Positions 16,291 through 25,737 of a DNA stretch of 64,000 nucleotides are shown here, piece by piece. The stretch is from contig CP014214.1 in assembly GCA_001560915.1 (NCBI GenBank), positions 1,612,001-1,676,000 on the forward strand, written 5' to 3'. The translations under genes and the position numbers were made by a program. Every line of letters begins with the position of its first letter. The stretch's first letter is position 1. A model generated the notes under the pieces. It was given only the letters and a program-made list of their open reading frames with translations. It did no database searches and was not told where the DNA came from. This stretch comes from a methanogenic archaeon ISO4-H5 (GTDB lineage Archaea > Thermoplasmatota > Thermoplasmata > Methanomassiliicoccales > Methanomethylophilaceae).

Positions 16291-17705
16291 AATTTAAAAT
16301 TCTTAAAATTCTAAAATGGAATTTTAACAGAATTTTAATATCACCACAACTTACACGACATCATTACAATGACTGTTGAAACAGAATGCGTAGAATACAA
16401 GGAAAGCACCACCGAACTGGAAGATGCCGTTCTGGCATTATCTGCCATGCTCAATAAAAACGGTTACGGGAAGGTAATCTTCGGTGCAAAAAATGACGGT
16501 ACCCTTGTAGGACAAGATATCGGCAAAGATACGCTGAAGACAATCTCCCAACATATCCAAAATTTCGTTGAACCCAGAGTCATCCCCACCATCGAGGTTA
16601 CCGAACTTGAAAAGGGTAAGGGGGCAATCACTGTTGCAGTATCCGGGCTGAACAGACCCTACGCGTACAAGAACAACATTTACATCCGCTCCGGAGAAGA
16701 GAACAAGAAGGTTCCTATAACCGAACTCAGACAGATGTTCCAAAGTTATTCCGACCTTCTCAAAGATACCGTGGCATTCCGTCAGGATTTGACGTTCAAT
16801 GGTCTTGTCGGACGTCTCCGTGCCAAAGGGCTTCATGTGAATGACGATCGTAAGTTGTATGACAACTATGAGCTGATGCGTATCGATGGGAAATTCAACA
16901 TCCAGGCCGAACTGCTCTCGGATCAGAACAAGGTACCACTGACCGCAGTGGTCTTCGATGGAACCGACAGAACAGCGATATCCATCCGCAAGGATTTCTC
17001 CGGACGCAATCTGTTCGACGAACTGGAACAGGTCCAGATGTTCGCGGAATCGATGAATGAGAACAGGGTCGTGATGGAAGGACTCGTGAGGAAAGAGACG
17101 CAGCAATTCGAAATGGACGCATTCAGGGAAGCGTGGGTGAATGCATGTGCCCATAACACGTGGACCCTCGGAATCCCGCCCACGGTACAGTTCTTCTCGG
17201 ACAGAGTGGAGATAATATCCAACGGAAGCATACCATACATCCAGACCACGGAGGAATTCTTCAACGGCAGGAGTATGCCGATCAACGAATCACTCATGCG
17301 GATATTCATCGCTGCTGGTATCAGCGAACACACCGGACATGGAGTACCGGTTATCGTAAGAGAATACGGACGTGAGGCGTTCGAGATTACCGGGGGAACG
17401 GTAAAAGTCACACTCAGGTACAGATTCGAAAGAAACGGATCCATGGTTCAGCACTCATTGAAGGATAAAAACCCCGAAACGGCCAAGATACTCCAGTATC
17501 TCTCGATCAATCCCGAATGCACCCTGTCCGAACTGTCCGAAATCGTCGGTATCAAAAGAGGGACCCTTGGAAAGATAATTATCAAACTACAGCAAGAAGG
17601 CGTTCTGGCAAGAGAAGGTTCCAAAAGATCGGGTTCATGGAAGGTTATGCAAAACAATAATGCCTCTGAACCGAAGAACGGGGATGCGTAAGAATTTAAA
17701 ATTCT
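16291..17705. repeat. 13-bp direct repeat flanking the AlbA_2 gene
   Basis: AATTTAAAATTCT is found at 16291-16303, just before the promoter of the AlbA_2 gene, and again at 17693-17705, just after its stop. The gene therefore looks like a cassette inserted beside the decayed surface-gene fragment. The sequence is AT-rich, so chance cannot be excluded. Confidence 0.45.
16369..17691 (+). CDS. AlbA_2 / HATPase_c_4 putative DNA-binding protein
   Basis: This 440-residue soluble protein begins with an AlbA_2 (Schlafen-type) domain (about 1-115, EYKESTTELEDAVLALSAML). The middle and C-terminal part (about 255-360) resembles HATPase_c_4 with EAWVNACAHNTW, NGSIP and TGHGVPVIVREYG. A winged-helix tail follows (about 375-425, CTLSELSEIVGIKRGTLGKII). 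Proteins of this layout are usually annotated as putative transcription regulators or RecG-like, and some occur in defence islands. It stands alone, convergent with the minus-strand surface genes, and has no counterpart in copy B. Confidence 0.85.
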   Translation: MTVETECVEYKESTTELEDAVLALSAMLNKNGYGKVIFGAKNDGTLVGQDIGKDTLKTISQHIQNFVEPRVIPTIEVTELEKGKGAITVAVSGLNRPYAYKNNIYIRSGEENKKVPITELRQMFQSYSDLLKDTVAFRQDLTFNGLVGRLRAKGLHVNDDRKLYDNYELMRIDGKFNIQAELLSDQNKVPLTAVVFDGTDRTAISIRKDFSGRNLFDELEQVQMFAESMNENRVVMEGLVRKETQQFEMDAFREAWVNACAHNTWTLGIPPTVQFFSDRVEIISNGSIPYIQTTEEFFNGRSMPINESLMRIFIAAGISEHTGHGVPVIVREYGREAFEITGGTVKVTLRYRFERNGSMVQHSLKDKNPETAKILQYLSINPECTLSELSEIVGIKRGTLGKIIIKLQQEGVLAREGSKRSGSWKVMQNNNASEPKNGDA

Positions 17706-17751
17706 CTCTCGGAATTTTGAAGAACTTTGAGAATTTTGAAGAATTGATATC

Positions 17752-17773
17752 AGCCCGCCCTTTCGGGCGGGCT
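17752..17773 (-). terminator. Hairpin after the surface-protein operon
   Basis: AGCCCGCCC-TTTC-GGGCGGGCT forms a 9-bp perfect stem 13 bp after the stop of the minus-strand surface gene. A near-identical hairpin follows the giant gene at 56342-56361. There is no long U run, so transcription end or mRNA 3'-end stability are both possible. Confidence 0.65.
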
Positions 17774-17785
17774 TGTTTAACATGT

Positions 17786-20506
17786 TTACTGTCCCTTCCT
17801 CGCGTACGGCACCATGATGCACAGACAGAGGATTACGATCAGCCCCAATGTGAAGAGGACCGCGTACGGGAGTGCGTCAGATGACAGATCCTCATCCACG
17901 ATGGTGTAGAGCGAGAAGTGGTCGAGGACCATGGTCATCTCCCCCTTTTCCGCGTCGTAACTCTGTTCCGCGACCTTCGTCCTATTGCCGTTCTCGTCGA
18001 CGTAGTATGCCACAGGGGTCTTTCCATCCGTAGCTGCATGCTTCACGGTGACGATGACTTTCCCGCCGAGATCTTTGCCGATGCTCTGTCCAGCAGATGT
18101 GGCGGTGAGATTCACGACGGTGGAACCCACCTCGATGACCTCGCGCTGTGCGGAGGTCATGGAGGATCTGTCGGCAATGGCGAAGGACAGTGTTACATCG
18201 TCCTTATCGGATAATGAGGACAGGGCATCCTTCCCGAAGGTCATAGTGCCCTGGGTGGAGACCATCCTGAGGCTGGCGTTCTCCTCGGCCATGTCACTGA
18301 GGGATTCCTTGCCGACGGATGCGGAGACGTCGGAGGTGTCCGAGGTGATTTCGATGACCCTGTCCTTCTCTGCTCCGACTGCATCGGCGACCGCAGCCTG
18401 CTGCTGCAGGGCGGCCTGGACGGATCCGTCGGAAACGACGTAGCTTCCGTCCTCTCCGTCCGCCTTCACGCTGGTTATAATCTCGGAGTCCGTCGACACG
18501 GCGGTGGTGTGCACCTTACCGTCGGCGGATATGGAGCCTGCGGAGACCTCGGTGACGGTCTTCCCGTCGGATGTGGTCTCCGTGGTCCTGACGACCGTGC
18601 TGGAACCGTCCGCCTGTTTGACGGCGGTCTCCGAGACGCTCACGGTCGTCGTGTTGCCGGATGAATCCGTAACCGTGGACTCGGTCTGGGTCTCGGTGGT
18701 CCTGACACCGTCGACGGTGGCGTCCGTCACGGTGGTGACTGTCTCCGTGGTCTGCACGGTGTTTCCGGAGGCGTCCTTGGACGTCTCGGTGCTGGTGGTA
18801 ACGGTGCCGTTCGCGGTCTGTTCGACGGTGGTGACTGTCTCCGTGGTCTGCACGGTGTTTCCGGAGGCGTCCTTGGACGTCTCGGTGCTGGTGGTAACGG
18901 TGCCGTTCGCGGTCTGTTCGACGGTGGATACGGTCTCCGACGAGGTGCCATCGGAGTTGGTGGAAGTGCTCTCTGTGGTCTTCGAACCATTGGCGTCCAC
19001 GGTGGTGACGGAACTGGTGGTCGACGAGGAACCGTCGGGGTTGGTCACCGTCGTGTTCTCGGTGATGGTAGTCGTTCCGTCCTCGTTCTCCTTGGTGGTA
19101 ATCTCCGATACGGTCTGGGTGCCGTCGATGACGGAGGTGGAATCCGCGATGACCGTGGTGGAACCGTCATCGTTCTCCTTCACCTCGATGGTGGTCTGCG
19201 AACCGGAATTGTCAAACTGTTCGGGGATCTCAGGTTCCTCCTCATCGGGGTGAAGGGCCTGTCCGCTCTCCTCTGTAATGCCGTAAAGCAAATGGAATTC
19301 TCCGCCATCGGTATAGAATCCGAGAGACCACTGATTATAGGCCTCATTCCCATCCACAATCTGGTACTGAATCCAATATTTCCATAGACCGCCCTCCATC
19401 TTGACATCGCCAAGACCGAAGATACCGTCGACCCAGTACTTTATGGACCCATCCTCTTTGGACCAGAACTGACATGGAATCTTTGCCTCGTTGAGGGCGG
19501 TCTCGAGGGCCTCTCCCGCGTTGGTCCCGACGGCGGTTAGGGTTATGCCCCTCCTGAGGTCGGAAGCGGTAAGGCCCGAGGTTCCGTAATCCGCTTTGTC
19601 GTAGTCATACTCCATACGGAGCGTGAAAGTATACTCGGAATCATGCGGCGGTATCTCGTTCACCGTTACGCTGAATTCCACTACAGAATCTCCGACGGAC
19701 GCTGTGACCTTCGTTTCTCCGACGGCTTTTCCGGTAATGGTCAGGTTTCCAGTTTCCGTGGAGAATTTGATAGTCGCTATCTCTGCATTCTCAGGATATA
19801 TCTGCAGATCAGCATAGGTGCATCCGATGACATTCAGATGGACAGTCTCGGATTCGCCCTGTATCATCGTTACAGTCGAATCGGAATCGGTGGTGACCCT
19901 GCGTACCTGTACGGTTGCATCCTTGTGAACAGAGGTCTCCCCGGCGAGGGCCACTGAGACCCTCAGATCAGAGGTGAGCGTTGTTCCGGGAGATACGGAC
20001 GCGGAGAACCTGCGGTCGTCGCCGCACTTGATGGGCGCTCCGTCGACCAGCACATTGTCGGACATGTCACGGATGGTGAGTTCCAGATCTTCGTCGGATG
20101 CCCATCCCGTGACGGTGACCTTACCGGAGTCGTAAGAATACTCGGCCGAATCCAGGAACAGATACCCGTCGACACGGAAATCGCCGACTATGTAATCGGT
20201 GGGGTCGTCGACGGACATAGCGATTATCCTGTAGACGCCTCTGGCGAGTTTGCCTACGGCAATCTCACCTGAGAATCCACCGTTGTTTAGCTGGAATACG
20301 GTCTCCCCGGAGTAGTATCCGTTCGCATGTACTGAGACTGAAACATCGCTGTCGAAGGTGCCTGCGAATGACACCTTGCCACTGGCGGGGTCGTAACTGG
20401 CACTTGTGAATGATGGTTCTCCTGTGGCGCTGCTGAGTGGAGCCGAAACCGTTAGCATGAATATCGCTAACAGGACTGACAATACTGCAATCGTCCTTCC
20501 TCTCAT
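17786..20506 (-). CDS. DUF4430 surface protein with Ser/Thr-rich stalk and membrane anchor
   Basis: This 906-residue protein has a signal peptide (1-28), two beta-domains (about 30-195) like those at the N-terminus of the upstream gene's product, a BIG2-like domain (about 200-285), a DUF4430 domain (about 290-420, with GEALETAL, LWKYWIQYQ and WSLGFYTDGG), a long Thr/Ser-rich stalk (about 430-650) with 32-residue repeats, a C-terminal beta region and a transmembrane helix ending YARKGQ. Stalk and C-terminus are nearly identical to those of the giant protein at 56376-63770. ATG 20506 overlaps the previous stop (ATGA). Last gene of a four-gene operon. It may bind the same ligand as the uptake-operon proteins. 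Confidence 0.85.
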   Translation of the reverse strand: MRGRTIAVLSVLLAIFMLTVSAPLSSATGEPSFTSASYDPASGKVSFAGTFDSDVSVSVHANGYYSGETVFQLNNGGFSGEIAVGKLARGVYRIIAMSVDDPTDYIVGDFRVDGYLFLDSAEYSYDSGKVTVTGWASDEDLELTIRDMSDNVLVDGAPIKCGDDRRFSASVSPGTTLTSDLRVSVALAGETSVHKDATVQVRRVTTDSDSTVTMIQGESETVHLNVIGCTYADLQIYPENAEIATIKFSTETGNLTITGKAVGETKVTASVGDSVVEFSVTVNEIPPHDSEYTFTLRMEYDYDKADYGTSGLTASDLRRGITLTAVGTNAGEALETALNEAKIPCQFWSKEDGSIKYWVDGIFGLGDVKMEGGLWKYWIQYQIVDGNEAYNQWSLGFYTDGGEFHLLYGITEESGQALHPDEEEPEIPEQFDNSGSQTTIEVKENDDGSTTVIADSTSVIDGTQTVSEITTKENEDGTTTITENTTVTNPDGSSSTTSSVTTVDANGSKTTESTSTNSDGTSSETVSTVEQTANGTVTTSTETSKDASGNTVQTTETVTTVEQTANGTVTTSTETSKDASGNTVQTTETVTTVTDATVDGVRTTETQTESTVTDSSGNTTTVSVSETAVKQADGSSTVVRTTETTSDGKTVTEVSAGSISADGKVHTTAVSTDSEIITSVKADGEDGSYVVSDGSVQAALQQQAAVADAVGAEKDRVIEITSDTSDVSASVGKESLSDMAEENASLRMVSTQGTMTFGKDALSSLSDKDDVTLSFAIADRSSMTSAQREVIEVGSTVVNLTATSAGQSIGKDLGGKVIVTVKHAATDGKTPVAYYVDENGNRTKVAEQSYDAEKGEMTMVLDHFSLYTIVDEDLSSDALPYAVLFTLGLIVILCLCIMVPYARKGQ
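18735..18926 (-). repeat. Two 96-bp tandem repeats in the Thr/Ser-rich stalk
   Basis: The unit starting GTGACTGTCTCC at 18735 is repeated at 18831 (offset 96 bp = 32 residues, EQTANGTVTTSTETSKDASG core). The copies look identical. A homologous pair lies at 57328-57519. In-frame gain or loss of units would change the stalk length. Confidence 0.8.
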
Positions 20507-23500
20507 GCTGTCGCCTCCCTTTCGATCATGACGTAGCCCAGGTTGCCCTCTACGTGTTCATCGACTATGCGTATGTACATCAGTCTGATGTTCGCAGCAT
20601 TCAGAGAACCGGATGCCAGACCGTTTGTTCCTGTGGTCTTAATATCGGTCAGTACCCTGCCGTCAGAGGTCATTGCGGTCACCTTGATGCTCAGTCCGTC
20701 TGTAGTACCGATTCCGGTTCTGATGTCCACGTCTGCGGACCATGTGGTGACGCCGTCGGAGACATCCATGGTTCCTGAGATGACGTATCCTGCCGGGAGT
20801 TCCTGCCAGCTGAGATAGAATGTCGCATCGGAAGATATTGTCTGTCCGTATATGTCCGCGACCTCCTCGCCGGAAGCGTTCTTCCAGATCGGAACGTATC
20901 CAACCTTGACCACTTCAGGGAAGTGCACCTTAGCTTCGGAACCCCTCTTCACGATGGACGCGGTCCCGGGGATCTCGGTATTGTCCTCTACGAATCTGAT
21001 GTACACGACATCGGTACCTCTGCTGAGCTGTTTGCCGATGATGCTCCTGTCGCCGATGTTGTCGGCGAAGGTGTAGGTCTTGGTCTCTCCGTTGTCGATG
21101 TGTGTGAACACATCACCTGGTGAGACGGAGCTTCCGTTTCCGCAGATGATGCGGAAGTAGTGGTTCAGTGAATAGGATGTGTCGCCCAGGTTGGTTATGT
21201 TGACCCATGAATACTGGTCGAGATTATTGAACTGACCATTGTTGTCCGTGGTTCCGTAAGTGGCCTTCAGCATCTGCAGGGTTATTTCATCGGTGACGGA
21301 GTGACCGTTGACCGTTTGTATGATCTTGGCAGCGTTGAGCGTGGCCACGTTATCGCCTAAGGACGCGAGCGCATCGGCAGCATTGGCACCGTATACCCTG
21401 TACCAGATTGCGGAATCGCCGTCCTCGATGAAGAAGTAATAGACGTTCTTGTCTGATGTCGTGTACGAGTACAACCAACCGGAGTCGTTATACCACAGCA
21501 TCCTTCCGTCGATGTCGGAACGGATGGCCTGGGAATTCCATTCCCTCTCGGTCGAATAGAGTGGCATCGACGAAGCCGTTCCGGCACGATCTACGGCAAT
21601 CCAAAGAGTTTCGTTATAGTGGGTGTCGTATGGTATGCCGTATGCATAAATTGGCGACCCTTCCTCCTCTATGTGACTGACATCCAGAACAAAATTGCCA
21701 TGACCTCCGACCAAAGTGGTGGACCTGTGCACCAAATTGTCAAGATTGAGGTTGGTCATATCGTTTGGTAACTCAAAGACAAGAAGAGAGCCTCCGAGAG
21801 TAACGAAAGCCCTCCCGTCATAAACGGCCATTCTGCCTGAGAATGTGCGCGGGGTGGACTCATAATATCTCTCCTCACCGAAAGTCATCCCTTCCACCGG
21901 GAGGTAGACGATTCTATCGCCGTTTGTGGATGCGACCGCTCCGAACAAACCTTCAGAATAAGCCGTTAGGAACAGATATCCGTTGTAATAAGACATCCAG
22001 CCGTCATCGAGATACATAGAAGTGATGCTGCTCAGATTCTTGTAACTCGATTCGCCAGTCATCAAATTCATTGCTGCTACGCCCCTGTTGTTTCCTTCAG
22101 CCGTGATGCAGTACAGAATATTGCCGACGAATTCGTGGGAGAACGTTCCGTATGAACCGTATATGTTGTCAATCGCCCCTACATATTCGAGACTCTTGGT
22201 CTCCCCAACAATGGAGAGATCTTCATCCACGGGGTCGAAGGAATATACCTTCTCTCCAAGGACATAGAATGATCCGTTGTAGTAATACGCGGAGGATATG
22301 CTTCTGTCCAGAATATATAGTTGATTCAGATCCAGATCATAGACCTTTGATGAATTGTAATCTATTATTACACCGTTACCATAGCCTAAGTGGTGATAGA
22401 AAACGGTACTGGATTGAGAATCCACACGCTTAACCACATACCCTGTATCAGACTCGACCTTGTACAAACTCTCAGCGATACGAATATAAGTGAAATTATC
22501 AACAACCAGCGGTACTGATACCGTACCTTTCCATGTTGACATAGAAGTGTCCACATACCCGCCCAACACATAGGATCTTACCAACTCCGAGATATCATCC
22601 ATAGTGGGCAATCCTGTGTTGTTGATGGAATTGATATCTGAACTCAAGGAATAGTAACGGTATGTCAATGTAATCTCGGTGTCAGAACTGAGATTACTTA
22701 ACACCAACGGTTCCGATGCCGAACCGCGACTGGCTCCGTTAACAACCCAGCTGACCAGTTCATATCCTGGCCTGGGTTCGGCTACTAACTCCAGCTGACC
22801 GCCGGAATAGAGAATGGTACTGCTGGACACTTCACCCCCGAGATATATCATGGCGGATGATTGATCCAGTTTGATGATCGGCGCACGCTGTTTCCATACC
22901 TGCTTCAGGACCATGTCCCTGTCTACGACTGATCCTATTGTGTAATTGTCTCCGTTCTCATCAACCCACCCGTCTGCCATGTGCAGCGGGTTATAGAAAA
23001 CAGGCACACATAACTGATCGATGGCAGAACCTTCACTAACACTCAACGTCACAATGCCGTCACCTTCATGAGTAGTGCCGCCACAACCATCGAATTGTAC
23101 CGTGAATGTCCTATCAGACTCTTTCAGGGCACTCATCATTTTCAATATTACGATTGACTGAGCCCCGGAATAGTTGGTGATTGTCACCCTATTACCATCG
23201 GTACTTACACAGGCACCCATGGCGATGTAATCAACCTCATCAGAAACCAATCCAGAGGATGTAATGTCGGCAGAGAAACTGTTGTCGGTTGTGACAATGT
23301 TGTCCAGGTGGATTGCAGATCCGTGGTATGTGACTGGCACATAGATTACTCTGTTTCCCGAAGTGTAACCAACATAAACATCACCTGCACCCATAAGGTA
23401 CAACAAATCTTCCTGCGACAATGTATTGGGTACATAGAACGAGATTCCTTCCGGTACTGAGGAGAAAACCTGCGGGATGCTCCAAGAAGTTGGATTTGTT

Positions 23501-25728
23501 GTTATGAATACACTTCTTAGATTATTCGACCCTTCTATCAGCGAATTCTCGATGCGAATGTTGGGATTGTCAATGTACAGTGTCTTAAGCGAATCGGATA
23601 GCGAATCGGCGGCGATTATTGTCCCAGATGTCAGTTCTGAACCGAATCTTATTGAGGTCTTACTTGTAATGTAAAGGATTTTGTTCTGAACGCCGTCATT
23701 TATTGTCAGAACGCCGTCGATATAACGGAAGTACGGGTTGGATGAACTGCATGTTATCGTTATGCTGTCAGACAAACAAGTCACATTACCAAAATTATCT
23801 CTTGGTAAAGCGATTGCGACCGTGTCTGCCCCTATATCCAGTCTGTTATTGCTGATCTTTGCCACAGGTGCCCCATCGATCACAGTGAATCCTGTATATT
23901 TCACAAAGAACAGACCGACAGGTGATTTGACTGGGGACCGATCGGCATACAACTGATTGAGTTCGTGACAATTTGACAGATCCACCAAACGATATAGATC
24001 CGATGGACTGACCTCTTTCAGTATTTGTAACCTAGAGTTACTTTCGAAGGATATTATATTAGATAAACCTGAAAAAGCATACTCCCCTACAGATTCTACA
24101 CTTGCTGGAACTGTCAATTCGATATCACTCATCCCTTTGACATTACCAGGTTGACCATTGCACTTGAATGCCCCGTCCTCAATTGTTTTTATGGAGGAGG
24201 GCAGAATCAGATTGTTGTTACCGACATTCAAACACCCGTTAAATGAACCCGCCCCAATCGATTCGAGAATGTGACACTCGCTGAGATCTATCTTGTTGAA
24301 TGCTTTGCCTTCAAAGCATTTTGGTTCAACCCTGGTTAAGGTATTGTTGGATTGGAATACCAACTCATACTCGGATATCGACTCCGTAAGGAAATTGGTT
24401 CCTTTTGTATACCCGATCAGACCCGCGAATGTATTCTTTCCAGGCTCCTGTGTCGTTGTTGCTGGTTGAACATATGCGAAAGCTGAATGCCCGATATAAC
24501 CGACGGTTCCGGGGATGTGGGTGATTTTTCCGTTCTCGTCACCGATCAACATTGAAAAAATACTGCAATTGGCAAAACAACCGTCACCTATGGAATACAG
24601 ATTGAATTGATTGTCAAAGCGAACTGTACCCAAACTACTGGAATAGAAACATCCTTTTTCCAAAGAACACGAATAACCGTCTGCCGAAGAACCGAATTGA
24701 ACGTCCCTCAAACTTGGGTTGTTGCTGAATGCGAACTGCCCAATAGTCTGAATCTTGGAATTTGACTGGAATTCGACATGACTGAGATTGGGGCAGTTAT
24801 AGAATGCCTTTACCCCAATGGTCCTGACAGATGACGGAATCACCAATCTTTCGATGTCAGTACACGCGAAAAGATAATCCGGAATCGTAGTTACTCCGTC
24901 TTGTATTTCCAATTCGGTTATACCTGCGATCTGCATCGGGAACATGTTGTCTTTGATTGTGATGTTCCATTCGAGATCCTTGGTCAGGACCAACTTATCA
25001 ATGTTCGAATTGTCGAAGGCACTATCCGCAATCTCCTCGACATGACTTGGGATCACATATTCAGACCCGTTCACGACTCTGCAAACGATGAGGATCTTTC
25101 CGTCCTCGCTATATGTCGATTGGTCCATCGGTTCCCCGTCGACTGAGAATGTGGTCGTACGTTCAGAACGCACTCCCATTACCTTCAAGGTGTAATCGCC
25201 GCCTTGCAGTTCCCCTAAATTAACGATTTCACTGAAACTGCCAGATTGAGGAATTGAGGCGATTATCACTGAACGGTAGTCATCGTTGTAAACTACAGCG
25301 TTTAGGAGACTGGCATTGGTCTCACCACTGTACCTCAGAAGACCATCCTCGAACGAAACAGATGTTATTGCAATGTACTCCTCGCCGACCAGGAACGTCC
25401 TGGATACGATCGTCTGGTTGTACGAGGCACGTAACTCGTAACGTCCTTCCTCAAGTACGCCGACGTTCACTGTTCCGGAATAAGAGCCGTTTTCGACTAT
25501 ACTTGCATCTATGACGGACGAATATCCCGTCCCATCTGCGGAATACAATCTGAGATTCACAATCCCTGTTGTCGACGTACCTGAATACGAAAGGTTTCCA
25601 CCATCGTACACTGGAACATCAAGTGTTATCACTGGTTGATCTCCATCCGCATCGGAATACCCAGGTATTGCCATCAACAAACAGCATGCCAATGTCAACG
25701 CCATTACGATGATTGTGCCGCGGTACAT
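20503..25728 (-). CDS. Giant secreted LRR / InlB / beta-propeller / DUF4430-like protein
   Basis: This 1741-residue extracellular protein has a signal peptide (1-27), two beta-domains (about 30-195), BspA-type leucine-rich repeats (about 215-620), further beta regions, an InlB-type repeat (about 885-965), a propeller-like part (about 1080-1430) and a DUF4430-like domain (about 1435-1570, SYSLNHYFRII), then one more beta-domain. No C-terminal anchor is seen, so it may be held by its partner at 17786-20506, whose start overlaps its stop. Together the two proteins match the domain order of the single giant at 56376-63770. It is somewhat more AT-rich than the transporter genes. Confidence 0.82.
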   Translation of the reverse strand: MYRGTIIVMALTLACCLLMAIPGYSDADGDQPVITLDVPVYDGGNLSYSGTSTTGIVNLRLYSADGTGYSSVIDASIVENGSYSGTVNVGVLEEGRYELRASYNQTIVSRTFLVGEEYIAITSVSFEDGLLRYSGETNASLLNAVVYNDDYRSVIIASIPQSGSFSEIVNLGELQGGDYTLKVMGVRSERTTTFSVDGEPMDQSTYSEDGKILIVCRVVNGSEYVIPSHVEEIADSAFDNSNIDKLVLTKDLEWNITIKDNMFPMQIAGITELEIQDGVTTIPDYLFACTDIERLVIPSSVRTIGVKAFYNCPNLSHVEFQSNSKIQTIGQFAFSNNPSLRDVQFGSSADGYSCSLEKGCFYSSSLGTVRFDNQFNLYSIGDGCFANCSIFSMLIGDENGKITHIPGTVGYIGHSAFAYVQPATTTQEPGKNTFAGLIGYTKGTNFLTESISEYELVFQSNNTLTRVEPKCFEGKAFNKIDLSECHILESIGAGSFNGCLNVGNNNLILPSSIKTIEDGAFKCNGQPGNVKGMSDIELTVPASVESVGEYAFSGLSNIISFESNSRLQILKEVSPSDLYRLVDLSNCHELNQLYADRSPVKSPVGLFFVKYTGFTVIDGAPVAKISNNRLDIGADTVAIALPRDNFGNVTCLSDSITITCSSSNPYFRYIDGVLTINDGVQNKILYITSKTSIRFGSELTSGTIIAADSLSDSLKTLYIDNPNIRIENSLIEGSNNLRSVFITTNPTSWSIPQVFSSVPEGISFYVPNTLSQEDLLYLMGAGDVYVGYTSGNRVIYVPVTYHGSAIHLDNIVTTDNSFSADITSSGLVSDEVDYIAMGACVSTDGNRVTITNYSGAQSIVILKMMSALKESDRTFTVQFDGCGGTTHEGDGIVTLSVSEGSAIDQLCVPVFYNPLHMADGWVDENGDNYTIGSVVDRDMVLKQVWKQRAPIIKLDQSSAMIYLGGEVSSSTILYSGGQLELVAEPRPGYELVSWVVNGASRGSASEPLVLSNLSSDTEITLTYRYYSLSSDINSINNTGLPTMDDISELVRSYVLGGYVDTSMSTWKGTVSVPLVVDNFTYIRIAESLYKVESDTGYVVKRVDSQSSTVFYHHLGYGNGVIIDYNSSKVYDLDLNQLYILDRSISSAYYYNGSFYVLGEKVYSFDPVDEDLSIVGETKSLEYVGAIDNIYGSYGTFSHEFVGNILYCITAEGNNRGVAAMNLMTGESSYKNLSSITSMYLDDGWMSYYNGYLFLTAYSEGLFGAVASTNGDRIVYLPVEGMTFGEERYYESTPRTFSGRMAVYDGRAFVTLGGSLLVFELPNDMTNLNLDNLVHRSTTLVGGHGNFVLDVSHIEEEGSPIYAYGIPYDTHYNETLWIAVDRAGTASSMPLYSTEREWNSQAIRSDIDGRMLWYNDSGWLYSYTTSDKNVYYFFIEDGDSAIWYRVYGANAADALASLGDNVATLNAAKIIQTVNGHSVTDEITLQMLKATYGTTDNNGQFNNLDQYSWVNITNLGDTSYSLNHYFRIICGNGSSVSPGDVFTHIDNGETKTYTFADNIGDRSIIGKQLSRGTDVVYIRFVEDNTEIPGTASIVKRGSEAKVHFPEVVKVGYVPIWKNASGEEVADIYGQTISSDATFYLSWQELPAGYVISGTMDVSDGVTTWSADVDIRTGIGTTDGLSIKVTAMTSDGRVLTDIKTTGTNGLASGSLNAANIRLMYIRIVDEHVEGNLGYVMIEREATA

Positions 25729-25737
25729 TTTAGGACC

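Noticed and set aside
18504-19253. Plus-strand Val/Ser-rich open frame over the stalk (also 57070-57897)
   Set aside because: It is the mirror of the Thr/Ser-rich repeat coding on the minus strand; composition follows from the repeat and there is no start signal.
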